Translations under genes and position numbers: made by a program
Shown here: positions 46,121 to 55,926 of the stretch, piece after piece
How positions within the stretch are numbered: the stretch's first letter is position 1
Layout: each line of letters opens with the position of its first letter
Notes under the pieces: generated by a model
The model's input: the letters and a program-made list of their open reading frames with translations, nothing else
The model's database searches: none
Told to the model about the DNA's origin: nothing
Assembly: GCF_005503365.1 (NCBI RefSeq)
Contig: NZ_SCML01000001.1
Coordinates: forward strand, 124,001 to 188,000
Reading direction: 5' to 3'
DNA: 64,000 nucleotides
Source of the DNA: Hydrogenophaga sp. 2FB
Lineage (GTDB): Bacteria; Pseudomonadota; Gammaproteobacteria; Burkholderiales; Burkholderiaceae_C

Positions 46121-46933
46121 ATGAACGCACCCACCGACTTCGTCGCCATCAAAACCCGCCAGCAGGCCGCCTGGGCCAGCGGCGACTACGCCGTAATCGG
46201 CACCACCCTGCAGATCGTGGGCGAGTCGCTCGCCGAGGCCTGCGACCTGCGCACCGACGAGCGCGTGCTCGACGTGGCCGCCGGCAACGGCAACGCCACG
46301 CTGGCGGCCGCGCGCCGGGGCGCGCAAGTGACCTCCACCGACTACGTCGACACCCTGCTCCAGCGCGGTGCCGAACGCGCCAGGGCCGAGCGGCTGGACG
46401 TGACATTCCAGGTCGCCGACGTGGAGGAACTGCCGTTCCAGGACGCCAGCTTCGACGCCGTGCTCTCCACCTTCGGCGTGATGTTCGCGCCCGACCACGC
46501 CCGCAGCGCGGCCGAGATGGCGCGCGTGTGCCGCCCCGGTGGGCGCATCGGCCTGGCCAACTGGACGCCCGAGGGCTTCATTGGCCAGTTGTTCAAGGTG
46601 CTCGGGCGCCATGTGCCACCACCCGCCGGCGTGCAACCGCCCTCGCTGTGGGGCACGGAATCACACCTGCGCGAGCTGTTCGGCGAGAGCGCCGCGAAGA
46701 TCGACGCCACGCCCCGGACGTTCAACTTCCGCTACCGCTCGGCCGCGCATTTCATCGACGTGTTCCGCACCTGGTACGGGCCGGTGCACAAGGCCTTTGG
46801 CGCGCTGCCACCCGACAAGGCCCAGACGCTGGAGAGCGACCTCACCGAGCTGCTGAACCGCCTGAACCGCGCCGGGCCCAAGACCTTGGTGGTGCCCAGC
46901 GAGTACCTCGAAATCGTCGTCACCCGCCGTTGA
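46121..46933 (+). CDS. Class I SAM-dependent methyltransferase
   Basis: A 270-residue methyltransferase with motif I VLDVAAGNGNATLAAA, then DYVDTLLQRG, ADVEELPFQDASFDAVLS (motif II) and the post-II MARVCRPGGRIGLANWTPEG. This arrangement is that of UbiE/small-molecule methyltransferases. The ATG follows GTGAGACAAACACC. A second methyltransferase gene starts 11 bases after its stop, so they are co-transcribed. Substrate unknown. Confidence 0.88.
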   Translation: MNAPTDFVAIKTRQQAAWASGDYAVIGTTLQIVGESLAEACDLRTDERVLDVAAGNGNATLAAARRGAQVTSTDYVDTLLQRGAERARAERLDVTFQVADVEELPFQDASFDAVLSTFGVMFAPDHARSAAEMARVCRPGGRIGLANWTPEGFIGQLFKVLGRHVPPPAGVQPPSLWGTESHLRELFGESAAKIDATPRTFNFRYRSAAHFIDVFRTWYGPVHKAFGALPPDKAQTLESDLTELLNRLNRAGPKTLVVPSEYLEIVVTRR

Positions 46934-46944
46934 ACCAGCGCGCC

Positions 46945-47772
46945 ATGGAACCCCGCTTGCAACGCCGCGTGCAGCGTTACGGCTGGGACCTGGCCGCGGA
47001 CGACTACGAAGCCCTGTGGCAGGCGCAACTGGCCGACGCACAGGCTCGCATGCTGGCCGAGGTCGCGCTGCGGCCCGGCGAACAGGTGCTCGACGTGGCC
47101 TGCGGCACCGGCCTGGTCACGCTGCAGGCGGCACGGGCCGTGGGACCACACGGGCACGTGATCGGGGTCGATCTCTCGGCGCGCATGGTGCAGGCCGGCG
47201 AGCAGCGTGCGCAGGCGCGGGGACTGCACAACGCCCGCTTTGCGCGCATGGACGCCGAGCAACTGGCGCTGGCCGACACCAGCGTCGACGTGGCCCTGTG
47301 CGCCCTGGGCCTGATGTACGTGCCCAAGCCTGAGCGAGCGCTGCGGGAAATCGTGCGCGTGCTGCGCCCGGGTGGCCGCGTGGGCCTGGCGGTGTGGGGC
47401 GAGCGCGAACGCTGCGGCTGGTCGGCGCTCTTTCCCATCGTCGACGCCGAAGTGGCCACCGAGGTATGCCCGCTTTTTTTCCGCCTCGGCCAGGGCGACA
47501 CCCTCGCGCGGCTGTGTGCCAATGTGGAACTTTGTGATGTGCGCGCCGAACACATCAACGCCACACTGCGCTACGCCGATGGCGAAGAAGCCTGCCGCGC
47601 CGCGTTCGCCGGAGGACCGGTGGCCCTGGCCTGGTCGCGGTTTGACGCCGTGGCGCGTGCGCGGGCCTGTGCGCGCTACCTCGACGCCATCGCGCCGTGG
47701 CGCACGGGCGCGGGCTACGCGGTGCCGGTGGAGTTCGTGATCGTCACGGCGAGCAAGACTGTTCCATTCTGA
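46945..47772 (+). CDS. Class I SAM-dependent methyltransferase (UbiE-like)
   Basis: A 275-residue methyltransferase whose motifs are VLDVACGTGLVTLQAA, IGVDLSARMVQAGEQRA, MDAEQLALADTSVDVALC and VLRPGGRVGLAVWGE. The protein is about as long as its upstream neighbour but differs in the C-terminal half, so it is not a recent duplicate. It begins 11 bases after the previous gene and ends 53 bases before the NADH dehydrogenase gene. Possible substrates include quinone precursors, given its downstream neighbour, but this is only suggestive. Confidence 0.85.
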   Translation: MEPRLQRRVQRYGWDLAADDYEALWQAQLADAQARMLAEVALRPGEQVLDVACGTGLVTLQAARAVGPHGHVIGVDLSARMVQAGEQRAQARGLHNARFARMDAEQLALADTSVDVALCALGLMYVPKPERALREIVRVLRPGGRVGLAVWGERERCGWSALFPIVDAEVATEVCPLFFRLGQGDTLARLCANVELCDVRAEHINATLRYADGEEACRAAFAGGPVALAWSRFDAVARARACARYLDAIAPWRTGAGYAVPVEFVIVTASKTVPF

Positions 47773-47825
47773 GACTGCGCTTTTGTCGTCTACAGTGGAT
47801 GCAATTTTCCATTGAGACAACACAC

Positions 47826-49124
47826 ATGCAGCAACGGATCGTGATCGTGGGTGGCGGCGCAGGCGGCCTGGAACTGGCCTGCAAACTCGGGCGCAAGCTC
47901 GGCGCGGAACAGGTCACCCTGGTGGACATGCAGCTCTTCCACATCTGGAAGCCCTCGCTGCACGAGGTGGCCGCCGGCACGCTGGACATCCACCAGGAAG
48001 GCCTGTCGTACGAGATGCTGGCGCACGACAACCGCTTCACCTTCTGCTTCGGCGCGATGAACGCGCTGGACAGCGCCGGCAAGACCGTGACCGTGTCGGC
48101 CGTGACGGACGACGACGGCGAGGAGCTCGTCCCCGAACGCACGCTGCCGTTCGACCAGCTGGTGATTTCCGTGGGCAGCACGGCCAACCATTTCAACGTG
48201 CCCGGCGCGGCCGAGCACACCTTGTCGCTCAACCGCCCGGCCGACGCCGAGCAGTTCCGCCTGCGCATGCTCAAGCTGCTCACCGCCGCCGAGCTGCGCA
48301 AGAGCGCGGGCAACGAGGCGCAGGTGCGCATCGTCATCATTGGCGGTGGCGCCACCGGCGTGGAGCTGGCGGCGGAACTGCGCGAAGCCAGCGTGGTGCA
48401 TTCGCGCTATGGCTTTCGCCGGCTCGACCCGAACGCGGACGTGCGGATCACCCTGCTCGAAGGTGCTGATCGCATCCTCGCGCCCTTGCCCGAAAAGGTC
48501 TCCATCGCGGCGGCACAGTTGCTCAAGGAACGCCATGTGACCATCGAGACGAACTGCCGCGTCGCGCGCATCACCCCCGAGCAGGTGGAAGACGCCGCGG
48601 GCCGCGTGTTCGGCGCCGACCTCGTGGTGTGGGCCGCCGGCATCAAGGCGCCCGACCTGCTGACCGAGCTGGGCCTGCCCACCAACCGCTCGGGCCAGCT
48701 GGAGCTGGAAGGCAATCTGCAGGTCAAGGGCCAGACGAACATCTTTGCCCTGGGCGACTGCGCTGCCTGCCCGATGGCCGACGGCAAGCTGGTGCCACCG
48801 CGCGCACAGGCCGCGCACCAGCAGGCGAGCTACCTCGTGACCCGGCTGATGCGCCGCGCCATGGGCCAGCCCGAGCGCGACGACGCCTACGTCTACAAGG
48901 ACCACGGCTCGCTGGTGTCGGTGGGCACGCAGACCTCGGTGGGCAACCTCATGGGCAACCTGTTCCGCTCCACCTGGTACGTGCAAGGCATGCTGGCGCG
49001 CACGATGTACGTGAGCCTGCACCTGATGCACCACCAGGCCGTGCTGGGAACGCTGCGCACCGGCGTGCTGGCGGTGGCGCGTTTTCTGGTGAAACGGGCC
49101 ACGCCGCTGGTGAAGCTGCACTGA
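47826..49124 (+). CDS. ndh: Type II NADH dehydrogenase (NADH:quinone oxidoreductase)
   Basis: A 432-residue single-subunit flavoenzyme that passes electrons from NADH to quinone without pumping protons. FAD-binding motif IVIVGGGAGGLELAC at the N-terminus, the NADH-binding motif VIIGGGATGVELAAELRE near residue 170, and NIFALGDCAACP around 310. C-terminal basic/hydrophobic helices (SLHLMHHQAVLGTLRTGVLA) attach it to the membrane. Length is standard. It is convergent with the gamma-glutamyltransferase gene. Confidence 0.93.
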   Translation: MQQRIVIVGGGAGGLELACKLGRKLGAEQVTLVDMQLFHIWKPSLHEVAAGTLDIHQEGLSYEMLAHDNRFTFCFGAMNALDSAGKTVTVSAVTDDDGEELVPERTLPFDQLVISVGSTANHFNVPGAAEHTLSLNRPADAEQFRLRMLKLLTAAELRKSAGNEAQVRIVIIGGGATGVELAAELREASVVHSRYGFRRLDPNADVRITLLEGADRILAPLPEKVSIAAAQLLKERHVTIETNCRVARITPEQVEDAAGRVFGADLVVWAAGIKAPDLLTELGLPTNRSGQLELEGNLQVKGQTNIFALGDCAACPMADGKLVPPRAQAAHQQASYLVTRLMRRAMGQPERDDAYVYKDHGSLVSVGTQTSVGNLMGNLFRSTWYVQGMLARTMYVSLHLMHHQAVLGTLRTGVLAVARFLVKRATPLVKLH

Positions 49125-49140
49125 GCCTGGATGTTGAAAG

Positions 49141-50766
49141 CTAGAAGCCAGCGGCCAGTCCGTCACGGCGTGGATCGCTGGCCATCTGATAGCCCTCGAC
49201 AGCAGGGTCGCCCATGCGCCAGATGAACTGACCCGCGCCGAAGTCTTGGTACGGATCGTCAATGACCTCCACTTGATGCCCGAGTGCCTGCAAGCCCATG
49301 ACCGCGGCGGGGTCCATGCCACCCTCGACGTTGATGGCCAAGCCTTCACTGAAACGCCAGCGAGGCGCATCACACGCGGCTTGAGGCGACTGCCGGTAGT
49401 CGAGCATCCGCACCAGCGTTTGCACATGTCCTTGGGGTTGCATGTTGCCGCCCATAACGCCGAAACTCATCACCGGTTGCCCGTTCTGCGTCAGGAACGC
49501 CGGAATGATGGTGTGAAAGGGCCGTTTGCCGGGGCCGACCAGGTTCGCGCGATTGGGCCCGTCGGGGTCCGCGCTGAACCCGAAGCCCCGGTTCTGCAAA
49601 CTGATGCCGAAGGTGGGCTCCACCACACCCGAGCCGAAGCCCGCGTAGTTGCTCTGGATAAAGCTGACCATCATGCCGCGCTCATCGGCCGCGCTGAGGT
49701 AGATGGTGCCGCCCCGGACGGGGTTGCCTGCCTTGAAGTCCTGCGCGCGCGTCGGGTCGATGAGCCGGGCGCGCGACGCCAGGTAGGCGTCGTCCAGCAT
49801 CTGCTCGGTCGTCACCTCCATGCCCGCATCGGCGACGTAACGCTGCACATCGGCAAAGGCCAGTTTCATCGCTTCGATCTGCAGGTGCTGGGACGCAACC
49901 GAGTCCACACCAAGGCTGGCCAAATCGAAGTTCGACAGGATGCCCAGGGCGATCTGGGCGGCGATGCCCTGTCCTCCCGGTGGGATCTCGTGCAGGGTGT
50001 ATCCGCGGTAGTCCTTGGCCAGCGGCGTGACCCACTCCGCCTTGTGCTGGGCCATGTCCGCCAGGCTCAGGCAACCGCCATGTTGCTGGACGAATGAAGT
50101 CATGGCCGCGGCGATTTCACCTTCATAGAAGGCCTTGCCCTTGCTCGCGCCGATCGCGCGCAAGGCTCGCGCGGCGGCGGGAAAACGAAACAGCTCGCCC
50201 ACTTCGGGCGGCCGGCCCCAGGGCAGGAAGCTCTCCCGGAATCCGGGCTGGGACGCCAGCTCGGGAGCGCCCGCTGCCCACTTTTGCTGGACGACCGGCG
50301 GCACCAGGTAGCCACGCTCGGCAATGTCTGCCGCCGGCTCCATCAGCGTGGCAAAGGGCAGTTTCCCGAAGCGTTCATGCAAGGCAACCCACGCGCTGAC
50401 AGCGCCCGGCACAGTGATCGAGTCCACGCCGCGACGCGGTGGTTGGGCCTGGCGGCCATAACGCTTGTCAAAGTAGTCAGGTGTCCAGCCGGCCGGCGCG
50501 CGGCCGGAGGCATTCAGGCCATGCAGCTCTTTTCCGTCCCACAGGATGCAGAAAGCGTCCGAGCCCAGGCCGTTGCTGACCGGCTCGACGATGGCCATGG
50601 CCGCCGCTGCTGCAATGGCCGCGTCGACGGCGTTCCCGCCGTTCCACAGCATGCGCAGGCCGGCTTGGGCACCCAGGGGGTGGGAGGTGGAGACGGCATT
50701 GCGCGCGAAGACGGGGACGCGCCTTGAGCCATAGGGGTTGCCAGGAAGAAAGGATGAAGTGGTCAT
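49141..50766 (-). CDS. Gamma-glutamyltransferase family protein (YwrD-like)
   Basis: A 541-residue Ntn-hydrolase of the gamma-glutamyltranspeptidase family, made as a precursor that cleaves itself before a threonine. The likely nucleophile is Thr354 in RGGTIYLSAADERG, which replaces the TTH of classical GGT; MVSFIQSNYAGFGSGVV follows, and the N-terminal GGNAVDAAIAAA and NGLGSDAF are typical. No signal peptide is present, so unlike periplasmic GGT it should stay in the cytoplasm. It ends an operon whose first gene would be this one: it precedes the TTT receptor by position but follows it in transcription, 13 bases apart. It may hydrolyse a gamma-glutamyl or amide compound imported by that receptor. 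Confidence 0.87.
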   Translation of the reverse strand: MTTSSFLPGNPYGSRRVPVFARNAVSTSHPLGAQAGLRMLWNGGNAVDAAIAAAAAMAIVEPVSNGLGSDAFCILWDGKELHGLNASGRAPAGWTPDYFDKRYGRQAQPPRRGVDSITVPGAVSAWVALHERFGKLPFATLMEPAADIAERGYLVPPVVQQKWAAGAPELASQPGFRESFLPWGRPPEVGELFRFPAAARALRAIGASKGKAFYEGEIAAAMTSFVQQHGGCLSLADMAQHKAEWVTPLAKDYRGYTLHEIPPGGQGIAAQIALGILSNFDLASLGVDSVASQHLQIEAMKLAFADVQRYVADAGMEVTTEQMLDDAYLASRARLIDPTRAQDFKAGNPVRGGTIYLSAADERGMMVSFIQSNYAGFGSGVVEPTFGISLQNRGFGFSADPDGPNRANLVGPGKRPFHTIIPAFLTQNGQPVMSFGVMGGNMQPQGHVQTLVRMLDYRQSPQAACDAPRWRFSEGLAINVEGGMDPAAVMGLQALGHQVEVIDDPYQDFGAGQFIWRMGDPAVEGYQMASDPRRDGLAAGF

Positions 50767-50779
50767 GGCTCGTGGCCTG

Positions 50780-51775
50780 TCAGTCCGCCGTGATGCCCAT
50801 CGCTTTGGTGTCGCGGGCCCAGCGGGTGAGTTCGCGGTCGATTTGCTGCTTGAAGCTCTTGGGATCGCTGGTCTCCGGGTCCAGGCCCTGCGCAATGAGC
50901 TGCGCCTGCACGTCAGGGCGATCGATGATCTTGCGCACTTCCTGTGCCAGCCGCTCGACGATGGCCGGGTCGGTACCACCGGTGGTGAACAGGCCGTACC
51001 AGGACGAGAACGCATAGCCCGGCAGGCCGGCCTCGGCGACGGTGGGCACGTCGGGCAATGACTTCACCCGTGCCCGCGTGGTCACCGCCAGGATGCGGGT
51101 CTGACCTGTTTTGGCCGACACGATCGCCGGTGGGATGCCGGAGAAGATGGCTTGCACCTGCCCGCCCGACACATCGGCGATGGCCGGGCCGTTGCCACGG
51201 TAGGGGACGTGCACCAGGTTCACACCGGCTTGCTCGGCGAACAAGGCACCGGCCAGATGCAGCGTCGAGCCGTTGCCAGAGGACGCGTAGTGAATCGTGG
51301 CCGGTGCCTTGCGGGCGGCATCGATCATTTCCTGCACGCTCTTGTAGGGCAGCTTGGCGTTCACGAGCAGCGCGTTGCCGGACTCGGCCACCAACGTGAT
51401 GGGCTCGAGGTCCTTGCGCGGGTCGAAAGCCAGCTTTTTGGCCAGCACCGGTGCAATGGTGTTGCTGCCGATGGAGCCGAGCAGCAAGGTGTAGCCATTC
51501 TTGGGTGCGTTGGCAACGGCTTCGCTGGCGATCAACCCACCCGCGCCCGAGCGGTTCTCCACCACGACGGGTTGTCCAAGGCTCTGGCTCAGCTCCTTGG
51601 CGACGATGCGCGCAATTAGGTCGTTGGCACCGCCGGCGGCAAAACCCACCAGGATCCTGAGTGGTTGTGAAGGCCACGCGTCTGCAGCGGCGGCGGGCGC
51701 CGCCAGGCCAGAGGCGCCGAACGCCAGCAAGGTGGCACAGCAGGTGAACAGTCGGCGGGACAGGGGTTTCAGCAT
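50780..51775 (-). CDS. TTT (Bug) family periplasmic solute receptor
   Basis: A 331-residue Bug-family receptor; first gene of a two-gene operon with the gamma-glutamyltransferase. Signal peptide LFTCCATLLAFGASGLAAPAA, cleavage near AAA-DAWP. Family motifs: ILVGFAAGGANDLIAR, ENRSGAGGLIASEAVANAPKNGYT, VHVPYRGNGPAIADVSG and DVPTVAEAGLPGY. Divergent from a LysR gene across 107 AT-rich bases. Link to an amide/gamma-glutamyl hydrolase suggests a non-classical ligand (inference). Confidence 0.92.
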   Translation of the reverse strand: MLKPLSRRLFTCCATLLAFGASGLAAPAAAADAWPSQPLRILVGFAAGGANDLIARIVAKELSQSLGQPVVVENRSGAGGLIASEAVANAPKNGYTLLLGSIGSNTIAPVLAKKLAFDPRKDLEPITLVAESGNALLVNAKLPYKSVQEMIDAARKAPATIHYASSGNGSTLHLAGALFAEQAGVNLVHVPYRGNGPAIADVSGGQVQAIFSGIPPAIVSAKTGQTRILAVTTRARVKSLPDVPTVAEAGLPGYAFSSWYGLFTTGGTDPAIVERLAQEVRKIIDRPDVQAQLIAQGLDPETSDPKSFKQQIDRELTRWARDTKAMGITAD

Positions 51776-51829
51776 GGGGATTTCCTGAGGTGAATCGGAC
51801 GGTGGCAGTGCGGGCGATTTTGATGGTGG

Positions 51830-51882
51830 AAAAGTTTTTATAAAAGCTAGAATTTCTTCCGAATCTTGAAAGAAAAACTTTT
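51830..51882. promoter_or_regulatory. Inverted repeat overlapping the LysR start region
   Basis: AAAAGTTTTT (51830-51839) and AAAAACTTTT (51873-51882) form a perfect 10-bp inverted repeat, the right arm ending directly at the LysR ATG (51883). The gap is much richer in A/T than its surroundings. It is a good candidate for autoregulation and for control of the divergent TTT/GGT operon. Confidence 0.6.
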
Positions 51883-52776
51883 ATGCCTAGTCTTCGGGTT
51901 CTTCGCACGTTTCTCGCGGTCGCCTCGGAGGGTTCCTTCACCGCGGCCGGACAGCGGGTCGCGCTCACCCAGGTGGCGGTGGGCCTGCAGATGCGCACGC
52001 TGGAGGAAGACCTCAAACGCAAGCTCTTCGCACGCCACGGCAAACTGGTGACGCTCAACGAACAGGGGCGGGCTTTGGTGCCGATCGCCACCCAACTCGT
52101 GGCGCTCTATGAGCAAGCCAAACACGGCACCCAGGCCGACGCGCCATTGGCCGGCACGGTGCAGTTTGGCTCCATCGTGTCCGCGTTGAGCCAGCTGGTG
52201 CGCGCCACGCTGGAACTCAAGCGCCATCACCCGGCAGTGGATCTTCACGTGGTGTCGGGCAAGTCCCACCGGTTGATCACGCAGGTGGAAAACCACGAAC
52301 TGGACGCGGCGGTGGTGGTGCACAACCCGGCGCTGAAACGCCCCACGCTGGTCTGGACGCCACTGTACGCAGAGCCCATGGTGCTGTTGACACCCAGCGC
52401 TTCAAGGCCGGCCGAGTCACGTGTCATGGTGGAACGTTATCCGTTCATCCGTTTCGACCGGACCGAGCACACAGGGGAACTGGTTGAACGCACGCTGCGC
52501 CGCCTGCGCGCCAAGCCGCAGGAGTTCCTGGAACTGAACTCGATCGACGCCATTGTGGAACTGGTTCGCGACGGGATGGGCGTGGCGATGCTGCCCAACC
52601 TGCCCCGACAGACCTGGGGCGATGACCCCCGGTTGCGGGTGTTGCCCATTCCTCAAGCGGCCGAAAGCCGATCGATCGCCCTGGTGCAGCTTCGCACCGC
52701 GCCGCGCGCGGAAATCATCACCGCCGTGGGGCAGCAATTTGTGGCCGCGTTGGGATCTGCAGCCCGCGCGGTCTGA
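51883..52776 (+). CDS. LysR family transcriptional regulator
   Basis: A 297-residue LysR-type regulator: winged helix SLRVLRTFLAVASEGSFTAA and QVAVGLQMRTLEEDLKRKLF, then the effector domain with LHVVSGKSHRLITQVENHELD and GMGVAMLPNLPRQ. Divergent from the TTT receptor/gamma-glutamyltransferase operon, which it probably controls. Ribosome-binding site is weak and replaced by an AT-rich arm of the inverted repeat. Confidence 0.9.
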   Translation: MPSLRVLRTFLAVASEGSFTAAGQRVALTQVAVGLQMRTLEEDLKRKLFARHGKLVTLNEQGRALVPIATQLVALYEQAKHGTQADAPLAGTVQFGSIVSALSQLVRATLELKRHHPAVDLHVVSGKSHRLITQVENHELDAAVVVHNPALKRPTLVWTPLYAEPMVLLTPSASRPAESRVMVERYPFIRFDRTEHTGELVERTLRRLRAKPQEFLELNSIDAIVELVRDGMGVAMLPNLPRQTWGDDPRLRVLPIPQAAESRSIALVQLRTAPRAEIITAVGQQFVAALGSAARAV

Positions 52777-52819
52777 CCCAAGAAGCCCAGGCCTTCCGAC
52801 CAAAGGCGGATACGGGGCT

Positions 52820-52847
52820 TCAAGAAACGGGAGGGAGGTGCCGATAC
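52820..52847 (+). promoter_or_regulatory. FliA (sigma-28)-like promoter for cheW
   Basis: TCAAGAAA (52820-52827) and GCCGATAC (52840-52847) are 12 bases apart and resemble the flagellar sigma-28 elements TAAAGTTT-N11-GCCGATAA; the -10 matches at seven of eight positions. It lies 28 bases upstream of the cheW start, consistent with late-flagellar control of chemotaxis genes. Confidence 0.55.
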
Positions 52848-52875
52848 GGAGGCATCAACTTCTCACCACGGACCC

Positions 52876-53412
52876 ATGGACGCCCTCCACACACCCGCCT
52901 CTACCAGCCCATCTTCCAGCGTCGCTTCGCGCCGCCCAGCACCGGCTCTCGCCAGTGCCGGTGAATTCCTGAGTTTTCGCCTGGGTGCCGAGGAATACGG
53001 CATCGACATCCTGCGCGTGCAGGAAATCCGCTCCTACGAAGAGCCCACCCGCATCGCCAACGCGCCCGCGTTCATCAAGGGCGTGGTCAACCTGCGCGGC
53101 GTGATCGTGCCGGTGGTGGACATGCGCATCAAGCTCAACTGCGACAAGGTCGAATACAACGACTTCACCGTGGTGATCGTGCTCAGCGTGCTGGGGCGCG
53201 TGGTCGGCATGGTGGTCGATTCGGTGTGCGACGTGATCGAGCTGAGCAAAGACCACATCAAGGAAGCGCCGCAGATCAGCAGCACGCTGGACGCCAGCTT
53301 CATCACCGGCATCGCCAGCGTGGGCGAGCGCATGCTCATCCTCGCCGACATCGAAGCCCTCATCGGCAGCGCCGACATCGGCCTGGCCGACACCAGCCTT
53401 TCCCTTCAGTAA
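52876..53412 (+). CDS. cheW: Chemotaxis coupling protein CheW
   Basis: A 178-residue CheW-domain protein that links chemoreceptors to the kinase CheA. After a Ser/Ala/Pro-rich N-terminal tail (about 28 residues), the domain begins FLSFRLGAEEYGIDILRVQEI; FIKGVVNLRGVIVPVVDMRIKL is the signature. Length agrees with family members that carry an N-terminal tail. It precedes an MCP gene by 87 bases; cheA, cheB and cheR are not in the window. Confidence 0.95.
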   Translation: MDALHTPASTSPSSSVASRRPAPALASAGEFLSFRLGAEEYGIDILRVQEIRSYEEPTRIANAPAFIKGVVNLRGVIVPVVDMRIKLNCDKVEYNDFTVVIVLSVLGRVVGMVVDSVCDVIELSKDHIKEAPQISSTLDASFITGIASVGERMLILADIEALIGSADIGLADTSLSLQ

Positions 53413-53413
53413 A

Positions 53414-53447
53414 GCCGCGCCCCGACAGCGCGGCGTGGCATGCCACG
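53414..53447. other. Hairpin pair in the cheW-MCP gap
   Basis: GCCGCGC (53414-53420) pairs with GCGCGGC (53428-53434), immediately followed by the perfect 14-base palindrome CGTGGCATGCCACG (53434-53447). No T-run. It may reduce read-through or protect the cheW message so that the two genes are made in different amounts (inference). Confidence 0.5.
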
Positions 53448-53499
53448 TTGCGCTGCCATGCGTTGCGCGTTATCCCGCTTTCCTTTTCCCGAAACTTCC

Positions 53500-55281
53500 A
53501 TGACCTTCTTCCGCAATCTCTCCGTGGGCGCCAAGCTGTGGGCTGGTGTCATCGCCATCATCGTCGCGCTGTTCGTCGTCGTGGGCACCGCCGGCTCGCG
53601 TTCCACCGCGCTCAACGAAGCCTCCGAGCAGGCCCTGTCCAGGCTGGCCGAGAAATTCACCATCGCCGCCGAATGGGCCGCGCTCACCGAGCTCAGCGTC
53701 ACCCGCACGCAAGCTGCCGTGGTCAGCAGCGACCCCGCCGTGGCCGAGATGTACAAGGACCTGGTGCCCGCCGGCATTGCCGCCATCAGCGAGCTGCAGA
53801 AGAAGCTGCAGACGATGGAGATGAACGACGCCGAGAAGGCGCAGCTGGCCAAGATCGCCGACCTGCGCAAGGTGGTTCTGGCCTCGCATGCCAAGGCCAT
53901 CGAGATGAAGAAGATGGGCGACATGGAGGGCGCCGCCAACGAAATCCGCACCCACTTCAACCCGGCCGTTGTGCCGTATGTGGCCGGCCTGCGCGATTTC
54001 GGCAAGATGCAGGGCGACATCCGCATCGCCGCGCAGAAGACCTTTGACGAGCAACGCGCCAGCAGCCTCATCATCGCCACCGTCCAGGTGTTGGGCCTGA
54101 TGGCCGGCATCGCCATCGGCGCCTTCTTCCTGATCCGCAACATCCGCAACCCGCTGCGCGACGCCATGGCGTTTGCCGAGAAGATCGCCAGCGGCGACCT
54201 GACCGCGCAGATCCAGAACGACCGCAAGGACGAGTTCGGCGCGATGACCGCGTCCCTGATCACCATGCGCGACCGTCTGGTGAACGTGGTGTCCGACGTC
54301 AAGCGCGGCACCGAGAACATCACCGTCGCGGCCAAGGAAATCGCCACCGGCAACAACGACCTTTCGGCCCGCACCGAGCAGACCGCGTCCAACCTGCAGC
54401 AGACCGCCGCCAGCATGGAGCAGATGTCGGGCGCGATCCGCCAGTCCGCCGATTCGGCCCGCGTGGCCAACCAGCTCGCCGATGTGGCCGGCCAGAGCGC
54501 CCAGCGCGGCGGCGAGGTGGTGCACCAGGTGGTGAGCACGATGGAAGAGATCAACCACTCCTCGCGCAAGATCAGCGACATCATCGGCGTGATCGACGGC
54601 ATCGCGTTCCAGACCAACATCCTCGCGCTCAACGCCGCGGTGGAAGCCGCCCGCGCCGGTGAACAAGGCCGTGGCTTCGCGGTGGTGGCCGGTGAGGTGC
54701 GCAACCTCGCGCAGCGCAGCGCCCAGGCCGCGAAAGAGATCAAGGTGCTGATCGGCGCCAGCGTGGACAAGGTGGCCGCCGGCACCGAACTGGTGAACCA
54801 GGCCGGCAAGACCATGGGCGAGATCGTCGAGAACGTGGTGCGCGTGCGCGACATGATCGGCGAGATCGCCAGCGCGTCCGGCGAACAGGCCGATGGCGTC
54901 AACCAGATCAACTCGGCCGTGTCCAACCTGGACCAGCTGACCCAGCAGAACGCCGCTCTCGTCGAGGAAAGCGCGGCAGCCGCGTCGAGCATGAACGACC
55001 AGGCCGAGCGCCTGGCCGAAGTGGTGCGCGTGTTCCGGGTGGACGCCCGCGCCGCCGCCCAGAGCACGATCACCCAGATCCGCTCGACTGACCTGCACAA
55101 GAAGCCCGCGGCCAGCGGTGTCGCGGCCCCCAAGGCCAAGCCCGCACCGGCAGCGCCCAAGGCGGTGACCGCGGTGGCGCCCAAAGCCCCTCCTCTGCTC
55201 AACAAGCCGGTGCTGGCCAAGGCCGCCGATGCGGCGCCCGGCTCCAGCGGCAACGCCTCGGACGATTGGGAATCCTTCTGA
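53500..55281 (+). CDS. Methyl-accepting chemotaxis protein
   Basis: A 593-residue chemoreceptor. First membrane helix at residues about 9-30 ([18 protein letters not shown]), a periplasmic helical domain of about 160 residues (four-helix-bundle type), second helix at about 188-210, HAMP domain, and the cytoplasmic signalling tip [20 protein letters not shown] near residue 365. The C-terminus ends in an Ala/Pro/Lys-rich linker and DWESF, a pentapeptide like the NWETF tether for CheR/CheB. The ligand is unknown. It follows cheW on the same strand. Confidence 0.95.
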   Translation: MTFFRNLSVGAKLWAGVIAIIVALFVVVGTAGSRSTALNEASEQALSRLAEKFTIAAEWAALTELSVTRTQAAVVSSDPAVAEMYKDLVPAGIAAISELQKKLQTMEMNDAEKAQLAKIADLRKVVLASHAKAIEMKKMGDMEGAANEIRTHFNPAVVPYVAGLRDFGKMQGDIRIAAQKTFDEQRASSLIIATVQVLGLMAGIAIGAFFLIRNIRNPLRDAMAFAEKIASGDLTAQIQNDRKDEFGAMTASLITMRDRLVNVVSDVKRGTENITVAAKEIATGNNDLSARTEQTASNLQQTAASMEQMSGAIRQSADSARVANQLADVAGQSAQRGGEVVHQVVSTMEEINHSSRKISDIIGVIDGIAFQTNILALNAAVEAARAGEQGRGFAVVAGEVRNLAQRSAQAAKEIKVLIGASVDKVAAGTELVNQAGKTMGEIVENVVRVRDMIGEIASASGEQADGVNQINSAVSNLDQLTQQNAALVEESAAAASSMNDQAERLAEVVRVFRVDARAAAQSTITQIRSTDLHKKPAASGVAAPKAKPAPAAPKAVTAVAPKAPPLLNKPVLAKAADAAPGSSGNASDDWESF

Positions 55282-55326
55282 TCTTCGGGGGATGACGCCA
55301 GCGGGTGGCCATCGCACAATAGCGCG

Positions 55327-55797
<471 letters not shown>

Positions 55798-55800
55798 AGT

Positions 55801-55926
55801 AAAAATAACCTACTTACCACGTTCTCGGCGTTGGCGGGCGGTGCAGCCCTGGGGTTTGACTTTGACGACATCGTGAAGGTCGTGATGTCGCTCACCCCGT
55901 CGGACTTCTACAAAAGCATGACATGA
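55801..55926 (+). pseudogene. Truncated mqsR-like toxin fragment
   Basis: Reading 55801-55926 in one frame gives a stretch ending LGFDFDDIVKVVMSLTPSDFYKSMT before a TGA that overlaps the mqsA start codon (ATGA at 55923-55926). This lines up with the middle of E. coli MqsR, which reads LGLDFDGMCNVI and then SESDFYKSMT before continuing for about 40 more residues that are missing here. The first 25 or so residues of MqsR and a start codon are also missing. The fragment lacks the toxin's catalytic C-terminal half, so it should be inactive. AACCT at 55807-55811 resembles a half of the MqsA operator. Confidence 0.75.
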
